This document shows, piece by piece, positions 31,001 to 37,933 of a stretch of 37,933 nucleotides of DNA (its first letter is position 1; each line of letters begins with the position of its first letter). The translations under genes and the position numbers were made by a program. The DNA is from a virus. The notes beneath the pieces were generated by a model that was given only the letters and a program-made list of their open reading frames with translations, was not told the origin of the DNA and made no database searches. The stretch covers positions 1 to 37,933 of the IMG/VR virus record IMGVR_UViG_3300013111_000348; one strand, given 5' to 3'.

Positions 31001-34000
31001 TGTTCTTTTACTATCTCATCTCGACGCTTCTCTAGCTCCTTTAGTTCTACCTTCCGTTCCTGGTTACCACGCTCTCCGACCTTAATGATAACCGACTTAA
31101 GCGACTGAACTAACCTCTTGAGTTTTTCTAGTATACCTTTAAAGAATGTATTAACTGCGTCACTAGCCTCTGGACGCCCGTCCACCCAGTGAATAAACAT
31201 GTCTGCGAAGCGCTCTCTAGCAGCGGTGGCTTCTTTATCGTCCGCCCAGTTCACCTCACCGAATATCTCCCGAAGTATAACCTGCGAATCTTTATCCGTC
31301 CGCCCTAAAAGCTGATCCAACGAAACGCGTTGTACTAAGTGGCCGAATTCATGAGCCAATGCTTTCACTATATCGACGTCGATCTGCGCTGACTTAATCC
31401 CCGCTAACTGAGCTTCCAGATTCTGCAAGTCCTTACGGGCTTTAATCTTATCCCCTGGTTTTAATTTACCCCGTTGACCGGCTATACGCTCGATTTGAGC
31501 TTTCAGCTCCTTTATTTTAGCTTTATTATTGGCTTTAAGCTGCTTAGCCGAGGGGACGTAAATTACGGGTACTCGCAACTTTGAATACTTGTATTTATCC
31601 ATATACACGACGCGAGAGGAGAGGATACCTTTATCCTCCGCTCCGTCGACGACTATACTATTAAGCATTTTAATAGCGTCATCAAACTCAGCTAAATTAC
31701 CCTCCGTTACCAGTTTCTGGTTTAACCCTCGCAACTCTTCGTGTTCTTCATCCGTTCGCTTCTTCTTTTCTAACGTCTCCTTCCGCGCGTCCCTCTTCTT
31801 CTGGGCTTTGATGAGTCTAGCTTTCTCAGCTTTTAACTCATCTATGTACTTCAGTATACCCTCCATATCGGCCATCACTACTTGCGTATCGATACCTAGT
31901 AGTTTCTTCCAAGAGTCTACGAGCTTAACTGCCCGTTTATCGCTAGTATAATCATGCGTTTTCTTTAGTTTGTTAAGGTCTCTCTTACCTATTTTAGCGG
32001 GGTCGGCGTCCGCTCCAAACTTAACAGTCCGCTGTATAGTACCATCCCGATCAGGGTGCTTAAGAGGCGGATTAGCTGAGGTCAAGCGTGAACCTGAATC
32101 TAGAGCGCTGGCTGGATCGTTAGTACCGCCCTCTAACCTAGTTTCATAGTCTGCGTTCTCCCTATGCATTTTAAGTAATCCTAACTTACTCATAATATCA
32201 TGGGTGTCCCCTCCATTCTCCAACTCCTCTTCTAGTATCTCTATAGCCCTCTCTTCCACCTCGCCATATGGCCCGTCTATATCAATACCTGCTAAATACC
32301 GCTTACCTATAGCTCGGCTCTTAGACGCCTCCTTATTTATTAAACGAGGTAACCAATAAGGTATATCGACTCCCTTAATGGCTTTATCTGATACCTCCTC
32401 ATTTAGCGCCGTAGTAAACAGATCAGCAGCCGTATCAACGTAATACATCTCAAGTCCATCTAGGTAAAGATAATCATCGACACCAAGGTATTCTTGCACG
32501 CCCTTCTCTACACCGTGTTTTTCTACACTCTTCAGTAACTGCTTCCTAGCTTTTACAGCATCCTTGTTCTTAAATGACTTATTAACTAAAAGTTTTATGT
32601 TCTTATATGCGCTCGAGAGCCGCTCCGCCTCTAGTAAATACCTTTTAGCCACAACCTCGTCGGTAGCCCGTTCACTACGTATTCCCATGTAACCACTTTC
32701 GAACATAGGCTCCTTCGAACTAGCGACAAACAGGTCCGTAAGTATCGTCGCTTCCTCCTCAACGGTCAAAGGCGAGAATGGGCGCGAGCTGCCACCCAAT
32801 GAAGCTAAGGGGATATCGTTTACTTTAACCCACTGATCAATGAACGAAACCCTCTGCGACCGAAGTTTACTTGGATCAGGCGCGTTATCTCTATAGTCGA
32901 TTGATATATCGTACGTAACCGTCTCATTCCGCCCTCCTACATCCGTAGAACTTAATACTGTAAGTCCTGTTAGTAGAGCTTCCTTCTTATCTGAAACAGA
33001 CGCTACCCCCATTACACCGTTTAAATCCAGCCCTAGCCGCATAATCTTGTACCCATCAAACGCTACTTTGGCCCCGCGTTCTCCGTTTACTATCTTATCG
33101 AGCATGATTTTATTTTTCCGATAACTTCGACCTGCCTCTTTCATGAGCTCAAACCGCTTCAGTAGCTTAGAGGCGTTGATCTCCGCATCCCTGGTATCGT
33201 TACGATGCGCTACAACCCACGAAGATCCGGTTTTTGAGTCCGCTGCTTTTTCTATAGTAACTTGCTGCGATAACTCCATGAACTGGTCGTATCGCATACT
33301 GGCAAACATGTTGGACAATGTTTTAGCGTTCCCTACACCCTTATACTTGTATCTAACAGTATCTGATAAACTGGTATTCGGGACTATCATAATCGTCCTA
33401 GGATCGTCTGCAAAGGCAGGCTTGGCCTTATTAGCCTCATCCGTAACGTCTATATATTCACCTATAGCACCCTTCGCACGTCTGATAAATAATAAGTCAT
33501 CCGTCCCATAAGCTACTTTAGCGATGGTGATTGCCCGGTCTAGCAAGGTTTTGGTCCCCTTAACTGACTTAAACCCAGCAGTTTTCAGCATAATAGGCTC
33601 GCCTTCCCTGAACTGCTCCCAGTTAGTTTCCGGCCCTTCGCCGTTAACTCGGAAATTAACTAAACGAGGGTCAACTTGCTGACTATCCGTATCACCAGAA
33701 ACTACCTCTCCGTCCTCGTCGTACCCCGCATTCTGATGCGCCTGTCCCTGCGTCGCATTAAGGATATCCGCTTCAACGGATCCTTCGGTCACATCGGCCC
33801 TATCAGGCATAAACCTATTGTAATCCCAGATATCTTTGAGCCGCCCGAACGCTAGTTTAGCTTCGAACCCTCTCCCGAAGTGTGATAATTTCACGTTCTC
33901 CACTTTGCCTTCGTCGGTATTAAACGCGAAATCTATAGATCTAGGGTTACGTATATCATGGAAAAAATCAACGAACACGGCTTCAACGCCTGTCTTCGTT

Positions 34001-37000
34001 TCGGTATAGTCCTCAGGGTTGACGTCATAGGTGCCTACTACTTTATCGCCTTTCATGACTTCGAAACTCATAACCTTAGTCATGGTATCAGGTGTTTCTT
34101 TACCTGTAGTGACCTGATTAAGTACTTTATCCCAATCTAAAGTCTTACTATACTCGTTCAATACCTCCTTGATATAATCGCCGTGACACGCCTTAGGTGA
34201 ACAGAAGCATCCTAAAATTAGTTCATCTTTAGACTTGGCTACATTATATAGTCGTTCTAACTCCGTTATAACCGGAGGGTATTGCTTGGCAATTTTGTCA
34301 TTCAACCAACCACGAAACTTGGCAATGACCTCCTCACGTTGACTTTCCCCCTTCATTGGGAAGGGGTTACCTAGTGGTGATCCGCGCCCAATGTACTGGG
34401 CTTTAGGGTCGCCTTTTCTACCCACTTTTATGGGTAGGGTGGGCTCCACCCTACGCTTGATCTCCGTTATAGTGTGCCCTTTCGGGGGGACTATATACGT
34501 CATAGTATTCTTACCGCCTTCAGTAAAGTCATAAGCAAGCTCAGATGACTCGAACTGACCCTTTATCAGCGATTCGGATTCGGCTCTAGTACCGTCGAAT
34601 ATAAAGTCGAGATCATGCACCTCCGATCCTTGCGGACGGTACATAGGACCCTGCGGTGCGTAAGCTATACTACCAGTAAGTACGGCCCTAGGATCGGTAC
34701 CTATACTAGACATAATACTATGCGCTAACTTATTTCCGTTAAACGATTCCTGCAAATCTACTAAAGCATATCCTTCTTTTTCCGTCGCGCGGATGAAGTT
34801 AACATCGTCCCCTTCAAACGTATTATCTACGATATTCTTTATTTGAGCTTTTACTTCCGGCCACTCTGGACTCCCTGTAAACTCTTCGAGCAACGCTTTT
34901 ACATCAGCTATGAATTTAAGTATCTTGGCTTTTAACGTCGCGGTAATGTTGTAGTCTTTAGATAGCTTATCGCTAATGCCGTCTTCCAGTAAACGCTGGA
35001 AAACCTCCTTAGTAACCGTGCGCTGTGCTTTATCTTCCGCCCTCTTTGCATTAGAATCAGTATTGGATTCTAACAATGCGGCCACCTCTTTCTTGAACTG
35101 CTCGGTTTCAGTTATAGCACGGCGAACCGCAGTAAATTCATGCGACCTACTCATCATGGTGGCTAGTGGTTCAGCTAGAGCCTTCGCTAGTTGAACCGGG
35201 TCTCTAAGGTCAGCCTCTATCTCCTTGTGAGCCATATTTACAAGTAACCGCTCCGCATAGCTAACCTCAAACCCGTAGTGGTTTAAAAACTTCACAGTAC
35301 GGTCAACCGCATCACCATAACTTCGCGACTTACCTGTAGTAGCCTCCACTTCCCTTTTCGGTTTAGTCTTACTAGGCGTCTTTTCCCCTTTCTTAAGCCC
35401 TTCGACGAGGAACTCTTGTATGATCTTTTCCAGCTCGGCTTGACTATCCGCGCCCACTTTCCCGAAGTCGCGTCCTCTAATACCAGCGATATTAAGTGAA
35501 TGAACGTTCTCGTTAGTCGCTAAAAATTCGGCAAACCCTGCGACATACTCTTCCCATTCCTTCCCTTTCTCTTTATAAGCAGGTACTAAGCCCTCTAACA
35601 TGATAACGTGGTGTGGCATCCCGTGCCGTTTCGCTATATCAATAGTAGAGATCGTACCAATCGACTCTACGCGATTAAAAGCGATAGTCGCGCCCGCTTT
35701 CAGCACGTTTCTCTTAGTTCTAGGAGGGTACTTATCAGATTCATCCTCGGTAAATATGTGTTGGTCCACTTTAGCTACAGATCCATCCTCGGTTCTATAC
35801 CCCTTCGGCACTACTCCGCCTAGTTCTATGTCCCATCCCTCGCGCTTAAGCTGCTGACCCGCCCTTATACCTGCAATATCACCACCGGTCTGCCCACCAG
35901 ATATAATAGTAGTAACACTATTATGACCTGTAGTGACTGGAGGATACTCAGGCTTAGCTTTAGCTTCTGCGAACTGTCTTTCTATTAAGGCCGCAACCGA
36001 TGGGGCGACTTCTTTATCCGCTACCCCTAGCTCCCTCATAAGATTATTATAGAACTCTATTATGGAGTCCGCGATACGCTCTATGACCCCTTTAGATTCA
36101 GCGCTAAGGTCTAGTCCATGCTTGCCAGTTAGCAAATAATGGCCTACTTGATCAGCGAACCATTCATCCATCTTAGTTTTACTCGGGTCCTCCGCTAAGG
36201 AAGCATCCGCTCTAGTCTGACCTATAGGGCTACGTCGATTATCGTAAGCTTGCGCCGCATCAGCTGAATCTTGCGCCGCATCAGCTGAATCTTGCGCCGC
36301 ATCAGCTGAATCTTGCGCCGCATCAGCTGAATCTTTCCACTTTTTAAAGTCCTGTTTTAAGTTCTTAAGTTCTTCGCTAGTATAACCCGCGTTCTTAGGT
36401 AACTGCTTCCATTTGCCTTCATCAACGAGGGTATGCTCTGAATCTAACCTCAGCGCATGGGACAAGGCGTGCCCTACTTCGTGTGCAAACACGTCCATGG
36501 CTTGAGCGCGTTCTAAAGGCGTACTATCCGTACTTTGTATTTTACGAAGCTCCGAATCCGAGAGCTTTATTTGCCTCCGTCCTGGGTTAAACTCACCCTG
36601 ATTGTTTAGGTTAGGATCGCTCACTATAGTAGGAGCGTCCTTCTCCCTCCCTATGCTACTGAACCACTTAGTAGTTACCTCTTGTAGTTTCTTTACGGTT
36701 TCACTGTAGTCACCAGTGTCTTTAGCCCTGGACTTATCCTGCGGTATACCCCCATACTCAGATCTTATTTCAGTTAATATCGCAGGGAATTCATTAGTCC
36801 AATAATCTGCCTTGCCACCTGTATGAGTTAGTTTAGACTTACCTGTAGCTAGTAAGGCTGCTTTGGCTTCAGGGTTAGCCTCGAATGACGCCTTCATTAA
36901 GGTCTTCATCAGATCCCTATTAGTGGCTTGGTTCGCCTTTTTACGGCCCCTAACCTTATCCTTCTCTTCCCACTCTTTGTCTTTAAATGTGGCCTCGTCA

Positions 37001-37933
37001 AACTTACCGCTCTTTAACGTCTGGTAAGCGTGCTCCACAGACTTGTATTCACGCCCTTCATACGTAAAAGCTCTGGGTGCCAAATTACTGAGGATAGCGT
37101 TTTCGCCACTGCCGTGCCGTACGTTTACGGGGGTATCGTCCTCTTCCTCTGTATCCCGCCCTTGCTCCTTCTCGAACGCCTCTTTAGCCTCGTGCACAAG
37201 CTGATCGTCGCCACCATCTGGCACCCCACTGAAATCAATAGGCCCACTCATGGTGTTGAAGGGGATCCCATCACCGTCAGATGCGCCGTCTTCGTTAGCT
37301 ATAATTTCGTTATCAACTGTTTCAGTTGGGGTGTGGGTTTCGTTCGGCACCCCATCATCGCTATTAAAATTGAAATTACCTACTGAACCTTGACCTGTAG
37401 TACTCTGTCCTTGATCTGCACCGTCTACTGAACCTTGACCTGTAGTACTCTGTCCTTGATAAGCCTCGTAAGACTCTTTTCCTCCGGGTTTCCACTTAAT
37501 ATCAGCTCCACTGACGTCAAACCATTGATCTAAGTCCGCGTGTATACTAGGGTCGACTGAACGTAACGTGTCGTACGCCTCTCTAGCAGCCGCTGAGTTA
37601 TTCGATCGGATGTTATCAGCTATGCTACTGAGCATATTGTCACGGAAATCTATATCTGGATTACCTCCGTCACTCGGAGGTGCCGGAGCGGGCGGCTCCT
37701 CACCTGGTCTCGGTGGCGCCGTCCCTGGGCCGGGCTCTCCGCCTAACGAACCCACGCCGCCGCTAATGGCACCAAGGGATCCTCCGGTTACCCCTCCGGC
37801 AACTGCCGCCTCTTTAAATTCTTGAATCGCTTCAGGCCCAAGGGGGTCGAAACTCGGATCCTGTATACCTCGTAATACAATATCGACAGCGGTTTGCATA
37901 GTCTCAGTCACTGACTCAGTTGCTCCCGATACC
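28075..37933 (-). CDS. Giant polyvalent virion protein, N-terminus outside the window
   Basis: The frame is open to the right edge; I number residues from the first usable codon (GTG at 37911), giving 3,278 aa, but the true start is probably upstream. Domains: Gly/Pro-rich region (about 35-85); NADAR (about 262-392: SNLAPRAFTYEGREYKSVEH); zincin 1 (HEVGH 477-481 with EWFAD 583-587); putative molybdenum-carrier/SLOG domain (666-835: IISGGQTGGD, INxAG-type end); nucleotidyltransferase-like (GSIAYAP 1080-1086, HDLDFIF with D1100/D1102); DUF4326 (1160-1255: YIGRGSPLGNPF, CFCSPKACHGDY); zincin 2 (HEFGH 2187-2191, ERFAD 2233-2237); long helical Lys/Glu segments; and an about 700-aa C-terminal region (2560-3278) of the large-polyvalent-protein type with a hydrophobic stretch at 3161-3178. 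Such proteins are thought to be packaged and injected to protect phage DNA. Confidence 0.85.
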   Translation of the reverse strand, partial: VSGATESVTETMQTAVDIVLRGIQDPSFDPLGPEAIQEFKEAAVAGGVTGGSLGAISGGVGSLGGEPGPGTAPPRPGEEPPAPAPPSDGGNPDIDFRDNMLSSIADNIRSNNSAAAREAYDTLRSVDPSIHADLDQWFDVSGADIKWKPGGKESYEAYQGQSTTGQGSVDGADQGQSTTGQGSVGNFNFNSDDGVPNETHTPTETVDNEIIANEDGASDGDGIPFNTMSGPIDFSGVPDGGDDQLVHEAKEAFEKEQGRDTEEEDDTPVNVRHGSGENAILSNLAPRAFTYEGREYKSVEHAYQTLKSGKFDEATFKDKEWEEKDKVRGRKKANQATNRDLMKTLMKASFEANPEAKAALLATGKSKLTHTGGKADYWTNEFPAILTEIRSEYGGIPQDKSRAKDTGDYSETVKKLQEVTTKWFSSIGREKDAPTIVSDPNLNNQGEFNPGRRQIKLSDSELRKIQSTDSTPLERAQAMDVFAHEVGHALSHALRLDSEHTLVDEGKWKQLPKNAGYTSEELKNLKQDFKKWKDSADAAQDSADAAQDSADAAQDSADAAQAYDNRRSPIGQTRADASLAEDPSKTKMDEWFADQVGHYLLTGKHGLDLSAESKGVIERIADSIIEFYNNLMRELGVADKEVAPSVAALIERQFAEAKAKPEYPPVTTGHNSVTTIISGGQTGGDIAGIRAGQQLKREGWDIELGGVVPKGYRTEDGSVAKVDQHIFTEDESDKYPPRTKRNVLKAGATIAFNRVESIGTISTIDIAKRHGMPHHVIMLEGLVPAYKEKGKEWEEYVAGFAEFLATNENVHSLNIAGIRGRDFGKVGADSQAELEKIIQEFLVEGLKKGEKTPSKTKPKREVEATTGKSRSYGDAVDRTVKFLNHYGFEVSYAERLLVNMAHKEIEADLRDPVQLAKALAEPLATMMSRSHEFTAVRRAITETEQFKKEVAALLESNTDSNAKRAEDKAQRTVTKEVFQRLLEDGISDKLSKDYNITATLKAKILKFIADVKALLEEFTGSPEWPEVKAQIKNIVDNTFEGDDVNFIRATEKEGYALVDLQESFNGNKLAHSIMSSIGTDPRAVLTGSIAYAPQGPMYRPQGSEVHDLDFIFDGTRAESESLIKGQFESSELAYDFTEGGKNTMTYIVPPKGHTITEIKRRVEPTLPIKVGRKGDPKAQYIGRGSPLGNPFPMKGESQREEVIAKFRGWLNDKIAKQYPPVITELERLYNVAKSKDELILGCFCSPKACHGDYIKEVLNEYSKTLDWDKVLNQVTTGKETPDTMTKVMSFEVMKGDKVVGTYDVNPEDYTETKTGVEAVFVDFFHDIRNPRSIDFAFNTDEGKVENVKLSHFGRGFEAKLAFGRLKDIWDYNRFMPDRADVTEGSVEADILNATQGQAHQNAGYDEDGEVVSGDTDSQQVDPRLVNFRVNGEGPETNWEQFREGEPIMLKTAGFKSVKGTKTLLDRAITIAKVAYGTDDLLFIRRAKGAIGEYIDVTDEANKAKPAFADDPRTIMIVPNTSLSDTVRYKYKGVGNAKTLSNMFASMRYDQFMELSQQVTIEKAADSKTGSSWVVAHRNDTRDAEINASKLLKRFELMKEAGRSYRKNKIMLDKIVNGERGAKVAFDGYKIMRLGLDLNGVMGVASVSDKKEALLTGLTVLSSTDVGGRNETVTYDISIDYRDNAPDPSKLRSQRVSFIDQWVKVNDIPLASLGGSSRPFSPLTVEEEATILTDLFVASSKEPMFESGYMGIRSERATDEVVAKRYLLEAERLSSAYKNIKLLVNKSFKNKDAVKARKQLLKSVEKHGVEKGVQEYLGVDDYLYLDGLEMYYVDTAADLFTTALNEEVSDKAIKGVDIPYWLPRLINKEASKSRAIGKRYLAGIDIDGPYGEVEERAIEILEEELENGGDTHDIMSKLGLLKMHRENADYETRLEGGTNDPASALDSGSRLTSANPPLKHPDRDGTIQRTVKFGADADPAKIGKRDLNKLKKTHDYTSDKRAVKLVDSWKKLLGIDTQVVMADMEGILKYIDELKAEKARLIKAQKKRDARKETLEKKKRTDEEHEELRGLNQKLVTEGNLAEFDDAIKMLNSIVVDGAEDKGILSSRVVYMDKYKYSKLRVPVIYVPSAKQLKANNKAKIKELKAQIERIAGQRGKLKPGDKIKARKDLQNLEAQLAGIKSAQIDVDIVKALAHEFGHLVQRVSLDQLLGRTDKDSQVILREIFGEVNWADDKEATAARERFADMFIHWVDGRPEASDAVNTFFKGILEKLKRLVQSLKSVIIKVGERGNQERKVELKELEKRRDEIVKEHFEKGNLRAAKDKRAEERDKLARLIKNHDEDINVLQGILSHIWKIAGVNADTEIGIGNPKLSKTFNKLTPNYTPVAEAEGKGKKVVLDSRWWEEAPKDVGVKGKYPAQSVYEWLEAGKPMEGSTKVSKGDSRFVQGYSLGAVAERMAAEIDARDRYKGRLSLLNHEEAMLESELKGIRERISDLRAQLKVKPKSMDPQISFNAFLDAMVNRHIVGHPDKYVEAARSLSVSTTMHRRGDVSGVKSAPQDFFIGERVVSSARDSRVGKATLEHTEKLVDKLSMFDPLYKSVDRVLRAMGSPTATAIAKNFRVQGHETGVPTIPEIIKGYQQRLYLDMRVHGSNGTTKVGMIETLKKIPDMPTWFDKKRDPDKARRTESKLKSISLHLVRHTPISSVPRNIREEVTAVRTYFKAVYGRYGQDLRMEGTKNYFPLVLDTQGKWIAEGAKEKIIEIFLAEDRRVNSKPTMTEVEAEQLWQEIASHDGQVDPGVDVDAFVTSSFRAKYRRVFTPELSKALAGYYVDDINTLVIGYTDALAKRLAWQRQYGGYAFDAYGRPIMELGVGGELRHRWHPTAKLEFQLNYAVRSVNDPLTAKQANWIRFKALEAYKGSLGADMNPTVRKAQAGVLTGLNTSLLSGASLTSLPDLAGIYIRLGETDGFKRSWKGLQDTMRYLKDPKYAEEAKSYASMLLTIYDGMVDHTLASSMEIGYMPTAFKRINDKFFRAIGLKRWTDFTRIAAVQVAKDDIRYLAKQNDAKSAEKLARLGLTKKLVQDWVDAGLDQNTIDSSRVGDISIEIRTAINRWVDEAIMRPDAQTRPYYGSDHRMAMFFYLRGFMWSFYETIWHQTMVNMGDAKGAAKVLPLIVLGATVMPLAAVGYELRKLLFGKLPAEALDLKDTTRDYHGLDYLSEVARRAGLYGPLQLIDDANTDMERGNRALANFMGVPFGVLVKMLDRPEDVWKFTPVLNQSSTLKAAIGS
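36250..36333 (-). repeat. Four perfect 21-bp tandem repeats inside the giant gene
   Basis: Four identical units at 36250-36270, 36271-36291, 36292-36312 and 36313-36333 encode (DSADAAQ)x4 at residues 527-554, between the HEVGH and EWFAD halves of zincin 1. Base-identical copies indicate recent expansion. The heptad should form a helical spacer of variable length. Confidence 0.95.
37380..37460 (-). repeat. Two 36-bp direct repeats (45-bp period) in the giant gene
   Basis: 37380-37415 and 37425-37460 are identical and in frame, encoding QGQSTTGQGSV twice in a Gly/Ser/Thr/Gln-rich linker (residues about 151-178). They lie between the N-terminal region and NADAR. A flexible linker that has grown by duplication. 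Confidence 0.92.

Noticed and set aside
31589-31951. 120-codon and other plus-strand frames opposite the giant gene
   Set aside because: Shadows of helical Lys/Glu-rich stretches on the other strand; Ser/Phe-rich composition and no start signals.
37911-37913. GTG at 37911 as the real start of the giant gene
   Set aside because: The frame stays open to the window edge without a stop, no ribosome binding site is evident, and the following residues look like the inside of a protein. The true start is probably outside.

Overview
This 37.9-kb window is part of a tailed double-stranded DNA phage genome. Diagnostic genes are a large terminase, a portal, an M15 endopeptidase, a family A DNA polymerase, a primase-helicase, an ATP-dependent ligase, ThyX and one giant multidomain ('polyvalent') protein. 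The gene set fits a podovirus-like phage of a Gram-negative, perhaps marine, bacterium, but the host assignment is inference. I see no integrase, no C-type repressor and no phage RNA polymerase.

Layout. (1) 1-5678, minus strand: the start of the late operon, read leftwards. It runs M15 endopeptidase, two unknown proteins, probable TerS, TerL, portal, a small protein, and the first codons of a probable scaffold or head protein cut by the window edge. (2) 5680-5930: divergent control region with direct repeats and hairpins. (3) 5934-27982, plus strand: early/replication region of about 45 tightly packed genes, many joined by ATGA-type stop/start overlaps. It opens with SSB and a terminator. Next comes a small-gene stretch with unusual inverted repeats (6.4-6.9 kb), DNA polymerase, a 588-bp non-coding block of nested inverted repeats (10.5-11.08 kb, origin-like), a cluster of small RHH/HTH proteins (11.1-13.9 kb), and a MoxR ATPase/VWA-metallopeptidase pair. 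Beyond that lie a DUF5664 protein, ligase, AEP/D5 primase-helicase, Cas4-like nuclease, SNF2 helicase, VRR-type nuclease, a GST/SspA-like protein, ThyX, and small accessory genes. (4) 27990-28030: terminator hairpin between converging units. (5) 28075-37933, minus strand: one gene of more than 3,278 codons filling the last 9.8 kb and running off the right edge.

On a circular or circularly permuted map both minus-strand blocks would be one late unit that starts near 5.68 kb, passes out of the left edge, and re-enters at the right edge to end at 28.07 kb. The rightward early unit fills the rest. The giant protein would then be the last late gene, as expected for a virion protein injected with the DNA.

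The strongest points for a second look are these. The giant protein combines NADAR, two zincin metallopeptidase sites, a SLOG/YpsA-like putative molybdenum-carrier domain, a nucleotidyltransferase and DUF4326, plus exact tandem repeats. There is an origin-like nested palindrome block. A 24-bp perfect inverted repeat encloses five CTAAG-NNN octamers. The window also holds a degenerate SspA/GST-like gene, a 29-bp direct repeat that frames one small gene as a cassette, and a tRNA 5'-half relic.
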